In this document: positions 14,666 to 23,638 of the stretch, one piece after another
How the letters are laid out: every line of letters starts with the position of its first letter
Position numbering within the stretch: position 1 is the first letter of the stretch
Assembly (NCBI GenBank): GCA_030527115.1
Contig: JAUNBM010000010.1
Location: 1-54,492 of the forward strand
Source of the DNA: Clostridia bacterium
Lineage (GTDB): Bacteria > Bacillota > Clostridia > Christensenellales > CAG-138
Length of the DNA: 54,492 bases
Reading direction: 5' to 3'
Notes under the pieces: generated by a model
Seen by the model: only the letters and a program-made list of their open reading frames with translations
Database searches by the model: none
Told to the model about the DNA's origin: nothing
Position numbers and translations under genes: made by a program

Positions 14666-16202
14666 AGATCAGCGATTTTCCGGTCATTTCATCGGGGACT
14701 TTCAGCCCCAGCAGTTCGAGCAGCGTTGGCGCAAGGTCGCTGAGCCTGCCGTCCTCGCGGAGCCGAACGTTCTTTTTTGAGTCGTCCACGAGGATGCAGG
14801 GAACCGGATTGGTGGTGTGCGCGGTAAACGGGGCGTTCTGCGCCTCGTCCCACATAAGCTCGCAGTTGCCGTGATCCGCGGTAATAATGCACCTGCCGCC
14901 CTGCTTTAGGATTGCATCGGTCACCTGCTTTAGGCATTCGTCAACGGCGTGAACAGCCGCAACGGCGGCCTCCATAACTCCTGTATGCCCAACCATATCT
15001 GGATTGGCGAAATTCAGAATCATCACATCGTATTTTCCGCTTTCGATGCGCAAAACCGCCTCCGCCGCAACCTCATAAGCGCTCATCTCCGGCTTCAAAT
15101 CGTAGGTCGCAACCTTGGGTGAGGGAATCAAAACCCTGTCCTCATTCGGGTTTGGCTTTTCAACCCCGCCGTTGAAAAAGAAGGTAACGTGGGCGTATTT
15201 TTCGGTTTCCGCTATGCGAAGCTGAGTCAGCCCCTGCTCTGACAGGTATTCGCCCAAAGTATTGTCGAGGCTTTCGGGCTTAAACGCCAGCTTCAAAAGC
15301 CCTTCAAAGGTGGCGTCGTACTGCGTCATGGAGACATAGTACAGCGGAAAATATCCGTTTTTGCGCTCAAAGCCAGAAAAATCCTCCATGATATAGGCGC
15401 GGGTCAGCTCCCTCGCCCTGTCCGGACGGAAATTAAAGAATATCACGCTGTCGTTGCCCTTGATACAGCCCACGGGCGCGCCGTTTTTAATAATCGCGGT
15501 CGGCTGAACGAACTCGTCGGTTTCGCCCCTGTCATAGCTGTTCTGCATCGCCTCCGCCGCCGTTTCGGCGGTAAGTCCCTCTCCGAAGGTAAGGCAGTTA
15601 TACGCTCTCTCCACCCGCTCGTAGCGGTTGTCGCGATCCATGGCATAGAACCTGCCCGAGACCGTCGCTATGGCGCCGCACCCGATCTCGCGAAGCTTAG
15701 CGTCGAGCTGTTCAACATAGCCCTTGCCGCTCGACGGGGGAACGTCCCTGCCGTCCATAAAGCAATGGACAAAGACCTTGCACAGCCCGTTTTGCTTCGC
15801 CAGCTCGTCCAAAGCATAGATATGCTCCAAATGGCTGTGAACCCCGCCGTCGGAGCAAAGTCCCAAAAGGTGCAGGGCTGAATCATGCTTTTTGCAGTTT
15901 TCAACCGCGCCCAAAAACGCCTCGTTTTCAAAGAAGTCCCCGTCATGGATGGCCTTGGTTATGCGGGTAAAATCCTGATAGACTATCCTGCCCGCACCGA
16001 TATTCAGATGCCCCACCTCGGAGTTGCCCATCTGCCCATCGGGAAGCCCAACGTCCATTCCGCTGGCTTGAATCAGGGTATGCGGATAGTTTTTCTTAAG
16101 CTCCATGAAGTTTTTGGCTCCGTCGGTCAAAACGGCGTTGTTGTCCGTCGCTTTGCGATAGCCGAAGCCGTCCAGGATGATTAAAGCGGTGATTCCTTTC
16201 AT
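14658..16202 (-). CDS. gpmI: 2,3-bisphosphoglycerate-independent phosphoglycerate mutase
   Basis: The 514-residue length fits the Mn2+-dependent alkaline-phosphatase-fold iPGM family. Motifs include ILDGFGYR with the metal Asp, the phosphoserine nucleophile in GNSEVGHLNIGAG, FVHCFMDGRDVPP, and the C-terminal metal site TADHGNCE. It interconverts 3- and 2-phosphoglycerate in cytosolic glycolysis. It is immediately downstream of tpiA (overlapping by 1 nt) in a pgk-tpiA-gpmI block. The customary gap and eno genes are not in this window. Confidence 0.97.
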   Translation of the reverse strand: MKGITALIILDGFGYRKATDNNAVLTDGAKNFMELKKNYPHTLIQASGMDVGLPDGQMGNSEVGHLNIGAGRIVYQDFTRITKAIHDGDFFENEAFLGAVENCKKHDSALHLLGLCSDGGVHSHLEHIYALDELAKQNGLCKVFVHCFMDGRDVPPSSGKGYVEQLDAKLREIGCGAIATVSGRFYAMDRDNRYERVERAYNCLTFGEGLTAETAAEAMQNSYDRGETDEFVQPTAIIKNGAPVGCIKGNDSVIFFNFRPDRARELTRAYIMEDFSGFERKNGYFPLYYVSMTQYDATFEGLLKLAFKPESLDNTLGEYLSEQGLTQLRIAETEKYAHVTFFFNGGVEKPNPNEDRVLIPSPKVATYDLKPEMSAYEVAAEAVLRIESGKYDVMILNFANPDMVGHTGVMEAAVAAVHAVDECLKQVTDAILKQGGRCIITADHGNCELMWDEAQNAPFTAHTTNPVPCILVDDSKKNVRLREDGRLSDLAPTLLELLGLKVPDEMTGKSLICE

Positions 16203-16948
16203 CAGTACTTTACCACCCTTGCGAAATCCTCGGGCTTTAAGCTTGCGCCCCCGATAAGCCCGCCGTCGATCTCAGGCATAGCCATCAGTTCGGAGGCGTT
16301 CTTTGGATTCATGCTTCCGCCGTATTGGATTCGGACTTCTGCGGCGACGGCCTCGCCAAACACTCCGCGTATAGCGTCGCGGATAACCTTGATAGTCTCG
16401 TTCGCTTCCTCCTTGGTGGCGGTCTTGCCCGTTCCAATAGCCCAGATGGGCTCATAAGCTATAACGAGTCCCTTTACCGCGGCCTCCGGCATATCCTTTA
16501 ACGCGGCCACGGTCTGAACCGTAACCACCGCGTCCGTCACACCGTTTTCGCGCTGTTCGAGCGACTCGCCCACGCAGATAATCGGCGTAATGCCGGCGTT
16601 TATAGCCGCCTTCGTCCTCAGATTCACCGTCTCGTCGGTTTCACCAAAATACTGTCTGCGCTCGCTGTGTCCAACGATTACATATTTTACTCCCAGCTCC
16701 TTGAGCATCGGCGCGGATATCTCGCCGGTAAACGCGCCCTTCTCCGCCCAATGCACATTCTGCGCACCGAGCGCGATATTGGTTCCGGGGAGCAGGTCGG
16801 CTACGAACGCCAAATCCACATAGGGCGGGCAGATTACCACCTCGCAAGCCGCATCCGCAACCAGCGGCGCCAGCGCATCCACGAGCTTTCGCGCCTCGGT
16901 CGGGGTCATATTCATCTTCCAGTTTCCTGCGATAATCGGTTTTCTCAT
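16202..16948 (-). CDS. tpiA: Triose-phosphate isomerase
   Basis: The 248 residues carry all the family signatures: GNWKMN at the N-terminus, the electrophile His and neighbours in VGHSERRQ, the catalytic Glu in AYEPIWAIGTG, and the phosphate-binding loop YGGSM near the end. It interconverts dihydroxyacetone phosphate and glyceraldehyde 3-phosphate. SD GGGAGG precedes the ATG. It lies 14 nt downstream of pgk. Confidence 0.98.
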   Translation of the reverse strand: MRKPIIAGNWKMNMTPTEARKLVDALAPLVADAACEVVICPPYVDLAFVADLLPGTNIALGAQNVHWAEKGAFTGEISAPMLKELGVKYVIVGHSERRQYFGETDETVNLRTKAAINAGITPIICVGESLEQRENGVTDAVVTVQTVAALKDMPEAAVKGLVIAYEPIWAIGTGKTATKEEANETIKVIRDAIRGVFGEAVAAEVRIQYGGSMNPKNASELMAMPEIDGGLIGGASLKPEDFARVVKY

Positions 16949-16962
16949 CGTTGCGTCCTCCC

Positions 16963-18150
16963 TTATTTATCGTTTAGAACTGCAACGCCGGGCAGGGTTT
17001 TGCCTTCCAGAAACTCCAGCGAAGCTCCGCCGCCGGTGGATATATGCGTCATTCTGTCCGCAAAGCCGAGCTTTTTAACAGCCGAAGCCGAATCGCCGCC
17101 GCCGATTATCGTTGTGCCCTCGCACTCGGCGCAGGCCTTAGCAACGCCCTGCGTTCCCAGGGCGAACGCGGGAAACTCAAATACTCCCATCGGCCCGTTC
17201 CAAATGACGGTCTTAGCCTTTAATATGACCTCGCGGAACAGCTCGATGGACTCGCTTCCGATATCCAATCCCTGCCAATCCGCCGGTATCCGGTCGGACG
17301 GCACGGTTTTATGCTCCGCATCCGCCTTGAACTCTTTGGCAACCACGGTATCCACGGGCAACAGAAGCTGTACATTCCGCGCCTTCGCCTCGTCGAGCAG
17401 TTCCTTTGCAAGCTCTATGCTGTCAGCGTCCAAAAGCGACTGTCCTATCTCGTAGCCCTGCGCCTTAAAGAAGGTATAAGCCATGCCGCCGCCGATGATG
17501 AGGCTGTCGCACTTGGAAAGCAGGTTCTTGATAACTCCTATCTTGTCCGAAACCTTCGCGCCGCCCAAAATGGCAACGAACGGACGCTTTGGATTTTCCA
17601 GCGCCTCGCCCATAACTCCCAGCTCCTTGCCGATTAAAAAGCCAGCCACCGCGGGCAGATACGAAGCCACCCCCGCGGTTGAAGCATGGGCGCGATGCAC
17701 CGTGCCAAACGCATCCGAAACATAAACGTCCGCTAAAGAGGCGAGCTGTTTTGCAAAATCCGGGTCGTTATCCGTCTCCTCCTTATGGAAGCGGACGTTC
17801 TCTAGCAGGACTATCTCCCCGTCCTTCATATCGGCTATCGCGCTCTTTGCGCTCTCGCCTATGGTATCCTCAGCAAACCAAATTTTAACGTCGGGCAGAA
17901 GCTCGCTGAGCCTTGCCCCTACCGGAGCAAGCGAAAACTTCGGGTCGGGCTTGCCCTTCGGGCGGCCGAGATGCGAACACAGAATCACCTTTGCGTTTTG
18001 ATTCAGCAGATACTGTATGGTTGGCAGCGCCGCTACTATGCGCTTATCGTCGGACACCTGTCCTTCATCGTTTATCGGCACGTTGAAGTCCACGCGCACC
18101 AACACCTTTTTTCCGCTCACGGAAATGTCTTGAATTGTCTTTTTTGCCAT
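16963..18150 (-). CDS. pgk: Phosphoglycerate kinase
   Basis: The 395-residue enzyme has the family N-terminal motif [12 protein letters not shown], the HLGRPKG substrate site, the hinge segment with [10 protein letters not shown], and the nucleotide-binding GGGDSA loop near the C-terminus. It transfers phosphate from 1,3-bisphosphoglycerate to ADP. SD AAGGAG precedes the ATG. It directly follows eutP, with 10 nt between, within the same minus-strand run. Confidence 0.98.
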   Translation of the reverse strand: MAKKTIQDISVSGKKVLVRVDFNVPINDEGQVSDDKRIVAALPTIQYLLNQNAKVILCSHLGRPKGKPDPKFSLAPVGARLSELLPDVKIWFAEDTIGESAKSAIADMKDGEIVLLENVRFHKEETDNDPDFAKQLASLADVYVSDAFGTVHRAHASTAGVASYLPAVAGFLIGKELGVMGEALENPKRPFVAILGGAKVSDKIGVIKNLLSKCDSLIIGGGMAYTFFKAQGYEIGQSLLDADSIELAKELLDEAKARNVQLLLPVDTVVAKEFKADAEHKTVPSDRIPADWQGLDIGSESIELFREVILKAKTVIWNGPMGVFEFPAFALGTQGVAKACAECEGTTIIGGGDSASAVKKLGFADRMTHISTGGGASLEFLEGKTLPGVAVLNDK

Positions 18151-18160
18151 ATTATTCTCC

Positions 18161-18604
18161 TTACTGAGCCAAAGGCTCGCTTAAATACTCTCTCAATTCG
18201 TCCAAACCCTCGCCGGTCAGACTGCTTATCCTAAAAATCGGATTCGCGCCCGACATTCTGAGGTTGTCCTCGGCGTCGTCGATAATTCGCTCGTCCGCCA
18301 CCAAATCTATCTTAGTAACCGCTCCAAGCACGGGTCTGCCAAAGATTCCGGCTATCAGCGGGGGAATGCTTATCTGCGCATCGGTTGCGTCCAGCAGGAT
18401 TAAAACACAGTCGCAGTCCATGGCCGTAACCGTCAGGGCTTTAAAAAAGGGCTTGCGCTCCAAATACTCGCCCGGCGTATCAATGCAGTCGCCGATAAGC
18501 TCTATCGACTGCGTTTTATGCCCGCTCAGGGCGGACTTTGCAAGCTTCAGCGCGAGCGTTGTTTTGCCACAGCCGCTCTTGCCTATCATGAGCGTTCGTT
18601 TCAT
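18161..18604 (-). CDS. eutP: EutP/PduV-type small GTPase-like protein
   Basis: This 147-residue P-loop protein has Walker [10 protein letters not shown], the G3-like DTPGEY, and G4-like TKID. That matches EutP/PduV, proteins encoded in ethanolamine and propanediol microcompartment operons; a member of the EutP group has been reported to have acetate kinase activity. The start at 18604 overlaps the eutS stop in an ATGA arrangement, so the pair is probably translationally coupled. A longer reading frame upstream only shadows eutS. No other eut or pdu genes occur in the window, so what compartment it serves is unclear. Confidence 0.85.
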   Translation of the reverse strand: MKRTLMIGKSGCGKTTLALKLAKSALSGHKTQSIELIGDCIDTPGEYLERKPFFKALTVTAMDCDCVLILLDATDAQISIPPLIAGIFGRPVLGAVTKIDLVADERIIDDAEDNLRMSGANPIFRISSLTGEGLDELREYLSEPLAQ

Positions 18605-18942
18605 GAGCGCGTAATCGCACAGGGCGCAAAGCCCATCGTCGTGTTCAGGACGGCTATTACCTCCCTGACCGAAGCTTCGACCGCCGCCGTCGTGCCACAG
18701 ATGACGAGCGAGCCCGAAAAACGGTCGACGAACACTATCTCCACCTGCGCCGCCTTTACCGCGACGTCCGCTCCGATTATCGCCCCCTCGCTCGGCGTTA
18801 TCGTCATGATTCCAAGCGCGCCGCAAGTGTCCCCCACTATTCCCAGCTTCCTGTAGAGCGAAGCGTCGGGATTGGGAATCACATGGGCGATGGTAATCTG
18901 CTTGCCCGGAACATATTCCTGAATTATTCTCTGTTTATCCAT
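18601..18942 (-). CDS. eutS: EutS-like bacterial microcompartment shell protein
   Basis: This 113-residue single-BMC-domain protein shows the EutS/PduU order: N-terminal QEYVPGKQITIAHVI (the beta-barrel segment of the circularly permuted BMC fold), then GIMTITPSEGA, then VDRFSGSLVI. EutS hexamers are minor shell facets of the ethanolamine microcompartment. The ATG at 18942 is preferred over a TTG two codons upstream because GAGG sits 7 nt before it. It is followed directly by eutP. No shell hexamer, pentamer, lyase or aldehyde dehydrogenase gene is nearby. Confidence 0.88.
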   Translation of the reverse strand: MDKQRIIQEYVPGKQITIAHVIPNPDASLYRKLGIVGDTCGALGIMTITPSEGAIIGADVAVKAAQVEIVFVDRFSGSLVICGTTAAVEASVREVIAVLNTTMGFAPCAITRS

Positions 18943-18944
18943 GC

Positions 18945-19649
18945 TCAAACCTCGTAGCTCATCCCTTCCTCAGCAACGACCGCTCCGTCGAAATTTACCT
19001 CGTCCAGCAGTTCCCGCTCATCGGCCAAAGGCGAAATATGCGTGCATATAAGCCGCCCCACCCGCGCTTGTTTTACGAGCTTTCCAACCTCCGCCGCTGT
19101 AAGATGCGGTTGCGCCGGAAGGTTTGGAATCGGAAACAGCAGGCCGGTATCCGCTAAGAGCACGTCCGCGCCCTCGGCATATTCTACCAGCTCGTCCATC
19201 CACCGCGTGTCCCCGGTATAGAACAGCGACCTGCCGGAGGCGCCTGTAAGCCTCACGCAGACGGAAGCGACGGGATGCAAAACCCTGTGAAACTCCGCCG
19301 TCACCCCGCCAATTTTAACCCGCGCTCCCTCCGAAACGTCCTCCTGTTTGAAAGGGCTGTCCACCTTGTAGAGCCCGTCGGGCGGCGGCGAAAAAACCGA
19401 AAGCCCGCCGCTATTCGCAATCTGATGGGCGTATTGCAGGATGCCGAGGTCGGAACAGTGGTCATAATGATAATGGGTGATAATCACGGCGTCAAGCGAA
19501 AGCGGGTCTATGTGCCGGTGCAACCGCGAATACGCCCCGCAACCCATGTCCAGCAACAGCTTTGTGTCCCCATCCTCCACCAGATAGGAGGAACAGCCTC
19601 CGTTCTCCTTCGGATAGGGCCCGTATTTTCCGAGTACAGTCAGCCTCAT
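18945..19649 (-). CDS. MBL-fold metallohydrolase
   Basis: This 234-residue cytosolic protein has the metallo-beta-lactamase zinc motif HYHYDH, further His and Asp ligands (VLHP, TGDTRW), and a late ICTHISP. The arrangement resembles the RNase Z/YhfI-like branch acting on phosphodiesters, but the substrate is not determinable. It sits between the ECF S-component gene (overlap of 1 nt) and eutS (2-nt gap) in the long minus-strand run. Confidence 0.85.
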   Translation of the reverse strand: MRLTVLGKYGPYPKENGGCSSYLVEDGDTKLLLDMGCGAYSRLHRHIDPLSLDAVIITHYHYDHCSDLGILQYAHQIANSGGLSVFSPPPDGLYKVDSPFKQEDVSEGARVKIGGVTAEFHRVLHPVASVCVRLTGASGRSLFYTGDTRWMDELVEYAEGADVLLADTGLLFPIPNLPAQPHLTAAEVGKLVKQARVGRLICTHISPLADERELLDEVNFDGAVVAEEGMSYEV

Positions 19650-20194
19650 CAGTTAAGCTGTCTTCCCTTGCTCTTGGTATTAAACAGCGGCTCTCCATCC
19701 TGCTCGGGGGATTTTGTCTCGAACAGCTTTAAAAGCACCAGTCCTATCAAGCCGCAGATTGCGCCCTCGACAACGTGCGCAAAGAAGCCCGAAGCTATAA
19801 CGCCGAACGGCAGGCCGCTGAAGATAATCTCGTAGACAAAGTATACGGCAACCATGATTCCCTCGGTGATGGCGGCGCCGATTATTGCGCTCTTCCAGCC
19901 CAGCGCAAACTTTCTCCTGAACAGCATCAAGAAGATTGCCATTAGAGCGCGCGCTATGAGAATCGGAAGGATATAGGAATAGACTCCCGTGAACACCACG
20001 CCGAGTACGGAGCCCACTATGAGCGCCGCCAACCCGATGATGTTGCAGGAGAATAAGACCGCGATATAGACCGACACGTCTCCGAGGCTTATGAGCTGAG
20101 CCGACTCGTTGATCTCAACCTTGGCGAGGCCTGTGAGCAAGGCGGCGGCTACCAATACGATTCCGACCCAAATCCAGAAAGATACTCTTTTCAT
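19649..20194 (-). CDS. Probable ECF transporter S component-like membrane protein
   Basis: This 181-residue protein has about five hydrophobic helices, with small residues in the third helix (PILIARALMAIFL) and an overall plan like S components of vitamin ECF importers. The substrate is unknown and no T or A component lies nearby. The ATG at 20194 is preferred because GGAGG of the upstream reading frame is 7 nt before it; a TTG two codons earlier overlaps the upstream stop. It could also be a general membrane protein of the same size. Confidence 0.6.
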   Translation of the reverse strand: MKRVSFWIWVGIVLVAAALLTGLAKVEINESAQLISLGDVSVYIAVLFSCNIIGLAALIVGSVLGVVFTGVYSYILPILIARALMAIFLMLFRRKFALGWKSAIIGAAITEGIMVAVYFVYEIIFSGLPFGVIASGFFAHVVEGAICGLIGLVLLKLFETKSPEQDGEPLFNTKSKGRQLN

Positions 20195-20196
20195 TT

Positions 20197-21069
20197 TCAA
20201 CCCTCCATATTCTCTTTATTTAAATTGTTAAAACCGTCCATCAGCTCGTCAAAATTGATGGCTTCATCGCCCGCGCCGGGGGCAATCTCATCTACGGTGT
20301 AGACCCGTCCCTCGCCCTCGTCAGTCTCCAAAACCCCGGCATTTTCAACCGCAATCTCGCTTGCCTCCTCCTCCGCGGCTTCCTCCTCCGCCTTTGGTTC
20401 GGGCGCAACAGGCTCGTCCGGGGAAGTTTCGCCGTCCATGCTTTCGGGCTGAACCTCCACTTCGGGAATGTCCCTGCCCTGTATCGTATAGATGTTTCTC
20501 ATGAGCTGGGCGGGATCGTCCTCCGCATCGGGCAATTCGCGCTCGGCATCGCCTGCCAGCTCCGAAAGGTTCTTTGTCTCGCCGATCAAATCGGGAATGG
20601 CAACGCTGAGCTTGTTATAATACTCCGCATAGCGTTTCGCGTTTTCCTCCGCCTGCAAACAGCTTTCCCGAACGGAGTTGTTAAACTGCTTAAGCAGTTC
20701 GCCATAGGACTGAATCGACGCCTCGGTTTGCTCGAGACGGAGGCGGCTCTGCTCGTTGGCCTCCTTGACTATGTCCCGCGCATTCTGGTAGGCGACCTCG
20801 ATTAGCACCTCGCTTTCCTTCTTCACCGACGAAAGCTCCGCCTCAATCTCCGCCCTTATCTCGTCCGCCTTGCTCTGCGCTTCCGTCAGCATCTTTTCAG
20901 CGGTAGTGGTGGCTTCCGTAAGCGCGGCTGAAATGGCCTTTTCCTTGGCGCGGTATTCGTTCAAAAGCTCCGTCTGTTCAGCATTCTTGGTTCTCAAAAG
21001 CTGAATCTGCTGGTTCAAAGAGTCGATTTCGGCGGCCTGCTCCCTGATTATTCTTCTCTTGGTTCTCAA
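20197..21069 (-). CDS. Coiled-coil protein in the ruv operon (DivIVA-like)
   Basis: The 290 residues are almost entirely charged helix: residues about 5-160 form a long heptad coiled coil with AEKMLTEAQSKADEI-type repeats reminiscent of DivIVA/GpsB-like scaffolds, and the last 100 are acidic and Glu/Ala/Pro-rich. There is no signal peptide. Translation appears to start at TTG (21069), because GGAGGTG lies 6 nt upstream and no ATG is near. It follows ruvB by 3 nt. A polar-scaffold role is only a guess from composition. Confidence 0.55.
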   Translation of the reverse strand: MRTKRRIIREQAAEIDSLNQQIQLLRTKNAEQTELLNEYRAKEKAISAALTEATTTAEKMLTEAQSKADEIRAEIEAELSSVKKESEVLIEVAYQNARDIVKEANEQSRLRLEQTEASIQSYGELLKQFNNSVRESCLQAEENAKRYAEYYNKLSVAIPDLIGETKNLSELAGDAERELPDAEDDPAQLMRNIYTIQGRDIPEVEVQPESMDGETSPDEPVAPEPKAEEEAAEEEASEIAVENAGVLETDEGEGRVYTVDEIAPGAGDEAINFDELMDGFNNLNKENMEG

Positions 21070-21072
21070 AGT

Positions 21073-22095
21073 CTACACCTCCAGCCTCAATTGTTGGTTC
21101 GGTACTGCGTAGTCCAAATGCTCATACGCAGCCGTAAGCGCCACCCTGCCCCGCGAAGTCCGGGCGATAAAGCCGAGCTTCAGAAGATAGGGCTCGTAAA
21201 CATCCTCAACGGTTCCCGCATCCTCGCCCGTATAGGCGGCGATGGTGTCCAGTCCAACCGGCCCGCCCTTGAACACCTCGATCATAGCCCGAAGCATTCT
21301 GCGGTCGACTCCGTCCAGGCCCAGCTCGTCGATGGATAGCATCTCAAGCGCTTGTCGCGCAGTTTCCAAATCTATTATACCACTTCCGCGCACCTGTGAA
21401 AAGTCTCGAACCCGCCTTAAAAGACGATTTGCAATCCGGGGCGTGCCCCGCGACCTCGACGCAATCTCCAAAGCGCCTTCCTCATCTATAATGATGTGCA
21501 GGATATCCGCCGACCGCGTTATGATCTCTTTCAATGCCTCGGGGGTATATAGCTCAAGCTGTTCCTTGATTCCAAACCTGTCGCGAAGCGGCGAGGACAG
21601 CATACCCATCCTCGTGGTCGCTCCGATCAGCGTGAATTTGGGAAGCTCCAGCCTTATGCTTCTCGCGCTGGGGCCCTTGCCGATTATTATATCGAGCGCA
21701 TAGTCCTCCATCGCGGGATAGAGAACCTCCTCAACGCTGGAATTCAGCCTGTGTATCTCATCTATGAACAGAACGTCGCCGGGGGCAATATTGGTGAGCA
21801 GGGCGGCTAAGTCGCCCGCATGGGAGATAGCAGGCCCGCTGGTAACCCGAAGCGAAACACCCATCTCGTTGGCGATAATTCCCGCAAGCGTGGTTTTCCC
21901 CAGTCCCGGCGGCCCGTAAAGCAGGGCGTGATCCAGGCTCTCGCCGCGATTTTTCGCCGCCTCTATGTAGATTCGCATATGCTCCTTAACGCCGTCCTGC
22001 CCGATATACTCGTCCAAAAAATGCGGCCTTAAGCTGTATTCGTTTCGCTTATCCTCCTCGCGCATCGAGGAGGAGATCAGCCTCTCCTCCGGCAT
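21073..22095 (-). CDS. ruvB: Holliday junction branch-migration helicase RuvB
   Basis: The 340-residue AAA+ motor has Walker [13 protein letters not shown], Walker [11 protein letters not shown], sensor-1 [11 protein letters not shown] and the C-terminal winged-helix domain. It drives branch migration of four-way junctions with RuvA. An SD (GGAGG) precedes the ATG. It lies 8 nt after ruvA. Confidence 0.98.
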   Translation of the reverse strand: MPEERLISSSMREEDKRNEYSLRPHFLDEYIGQDGVKEHMRIYIEAAKNRGESLDHALLYGPPGLGKTTLAGIIANEMGVSLRVTSGPAISHAGDLAALLTNIAPGDVLFIDEIHRLNSSVEEVLYPAMEDYALDIIIGKGPSARSIRLELPKFTLIGATTRMGMLSSPLRDRFGIKEQLELYTPEALKEIITRSADILHIIIDEEGALEIASRSRGTPRIANRLLRRVRDFSQVRGSGIIDLETARQALEMLSIDELGLDGVDRRMLRAMIEVFKGGPVGLDTIAAYTGEDAGTVEDVYEPYLLKLGFIARTSRGRVALTAAYEHLDYAVPNQQLRLEV

Positions 22096-22103
22096 ACACC
22101 CTC

Positions 22104-22688
22104 CTATTTAGCCAGGCTTCTCAAAGCCTTGGTCAGCAATTCTTCAACGCTGTCCGCCGTATCGACCGCCGCCACAGCCCTCGTGGCGGAAAGTCCGTCA
22201 TAGCCGAGCGAGGTCAGCGCCGCCACCGCCTCGGCCCTGTAATCGTTCAGCCCCGCTTCCTCCCGCTTGTCCGACGAGCCGATAGCCGCCAAACCCACGG
22301 ACTCGTGCAACTCAAGGATAATCCTTTGCGCCGTTTTGCGGCCGAGTCCAGGAACGGGATCGAACGCCCCGGGGCTGTCGGTCATTATCGCCGCATAGAC
22401 GTCGTTTGGACTCATAACCGAAAGCACCGACATCGCGAGCTTCGGCCCGATACGGGAAACCCCTATGAGCCTTTGGAACATATCCCGCTCCTGGATTTCG
22501 GCAAAGCCGTAAAGCGCCATCACCCCGTCCGCAAGATGCAGATGGGTATACAGCTTGGCTTCGCTGCCGCGAGTCAGCGTCTTTAACGTGTTGGAGCTGC
22601 AAAACAGCAGATAGCCCACCCCGCCGGCCTCGATAACCGCACGGTCGGATAAGCACTCGTCCACTATTCCTCTGATATAAGCGTACAT
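22104..22688 (-). CDS. ruvA: Holliday junction binding protein RuvA
   Basis: The 194 residues comprise the N-terminal OB fold (MYAYIRG), two helix-hairpin-helix motifs (the second including [16 protein letters not shown]), and a C-terminal three-helix domain that contacts RuvB. It binds four-way junctions as a tetramer. SD GGAG precedes the ATG; 12 nt separate it from ruvC. Confidence 0.97.
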   Translation of the reverse strand: MYAYIRGIVDECLSDRAVIEAGGVGYLLFCSSNTLKTLTRGSEAKLYTHLHLADGVMALYGFAEIQERDMFQRLIGVSRIGPKLAMSVLSVMSPNDVYAAIMTDSPGAFDPVPGLGRKTAQRIILELHESVGLAAIGSSDKREEAGLNDYRAEAVAALTSLGYDGLSATRAVAAVDTADSVEELLTKALRSLAK

Positions 22689-22700
22689 AGCCGCTCCTCT

Positions 22701-23198
22701 CTAATGGATTCGATATTCTTCCGTCGCAGGCCCCATGGTGCAACCGTGGCAGATTGCGGCGGCAAGAGCGTCGGCCGCGTCATCCGGACGCGGATTCTCG
22801 TGAAGGTTCAGCAGTAAGCGCACCATCTGCTGTACCTGCTTTTTATCGGCGTGCCCGTTGCCCGTAACAGCCATCTTTATCTGCATCGGAGTATACTCGT
22901 ACAGCGGCAGGCGCGCCTTCTGCGCCGCTAAGATAGCAACCCCGCGCCCCGCGCCGACCGAAAGCGCCGTCGTGGTATTGCGGTAGAAGAACAGCTCCTC
23001 AAAAACCGCCGCCTCCGGCGAGAAGGTCTCAATCAGCGAACATACCCCGTCGTACAGCCGCTCAAGCCGCAACGGGAAGGGCTGATCCTTCGCAGTCTCG
23101 ATGATTCCGTAATCGACGGCGGAGAGCTTCGTTCCCACACGCTCGATAATCCCATAGCCAAGTATGGCGTATCCCGGGTCGACGCCTAAAATCCGCAC
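22701..23198 (-). CDS. ruvC: Holliday junction resolvase RuvC
   Basis: The 165-residue RNase H-fold endonuclease has catalytic acidic residues in GVDPGY, FEELFF and the C-terminal DDAADALA. Translation starts at GTG (23198) behind SD GGAGAA (23210-23205). It is the first gene of the long minus-strand run, with its own promoter at 23229-23257. Confidence 0.97.
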   Translation of the reverse strand: MRILGVDPGYAILGYGIIERVGTKLSAVDYGIIETAKDQPFPLRLERLYDGVCSLIETFSPEAAVFEELFFYRNTTTALSVGAGRGVAILAAQKARLPLYEYTPMQIKMAVTGNGHADKKQVQQMVRLLLNLHENPRPDDAADALAAAICHGCTMGPATEEYRIH

Positions 23199-23228
23199 TC
23201 GCTTTTCTCCTGCATTTTCACTTTTTAT

Positions 23229-23257
23229 ATTATATCACGCGGAAGTCAAAGTGTAAA
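23229..23257 (-). promoter_or_regulatory. SigA-like promoter of the ruvCAB run
   Basis: Minus strand TTTACA (23257-23252), a 17-nt spacer, and TGA-TATAAT (23237-23229). It overlaps the last codons of the upstream membrane-protein gene. The leader is about 25 nt and includes the ruvC SD. Confidence 0.75.
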
Positions 23258-23609
23258 CAAAATCTAACAATAAGTAGGCCGGCGCGGAGAGCAAAACCCA
23301 CATCAAAGAGTAAGCCGGGCAGACCTGTCCGTAGAGATTTCCGCTTTGATTTGAATAGTCCCAGACCTTCCAATCCATTGTGAGATTGACGATAAAGCCC
23401 GTTATAAATTCAACCGCCGTTATCACCAGCCCGCCCATAAGGCACAGCACGGGCAACGGAAGCTCAAAAAACCTCCGGTACAGCCCGAACAGCAGCAGGG
23501 CGCATACTCCTCCGGCAAGCGCCATCGTCCAATGGCTTCTTCCACGCCAGATAAGCTCCAAAGCTACATAAATCAGCGCGCCCAGCGCAAAAATAAGCGG
23601 GTATATCAT
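23235..23609 (-). CDS. Small membrane protein of the PF06541 (CmpB-like) type
   Basis: This 124-residue protein has four hydrophobic segments. The N-terminal GRSHWTMALAGG stretch and the later VWDYSNQ...GQVCPAYSLMW stretch fit the family annotated as putative type IV ABC transporter or CmpB-like membrane proteins, whose function is unknown. No SD is visible before the ATG. A weak -10-like CATACT lies 6 nt upstream, so this may be a further leaderless start, or it may be read from the ssb-like transcript 29 nt upstream. Confidence 0.6.
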   Translation of the reverse strand: MIYPLIFALGALIYVALELIWRGRSHWTMALAGGVCALLLFGLYRRFFELPLPVLCLMGGLVITAVEFITGFIVNLTMDWKVWDYSNQSGNLYGQVCPAYSLMWVLLSAPAYLLLDFVYTLTSA

Positions 23610-23638
23610 GCCATTAGTATGCGTTTTTGCTCGAATTT

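Noticed and set aside
18605-18826. N-terminal extension of eutP by 74 codons
   Set aside because: The extension reads through eutS in another frame; EutP family proteins begin at the P-loop strand, which fits the ATG at 18604.
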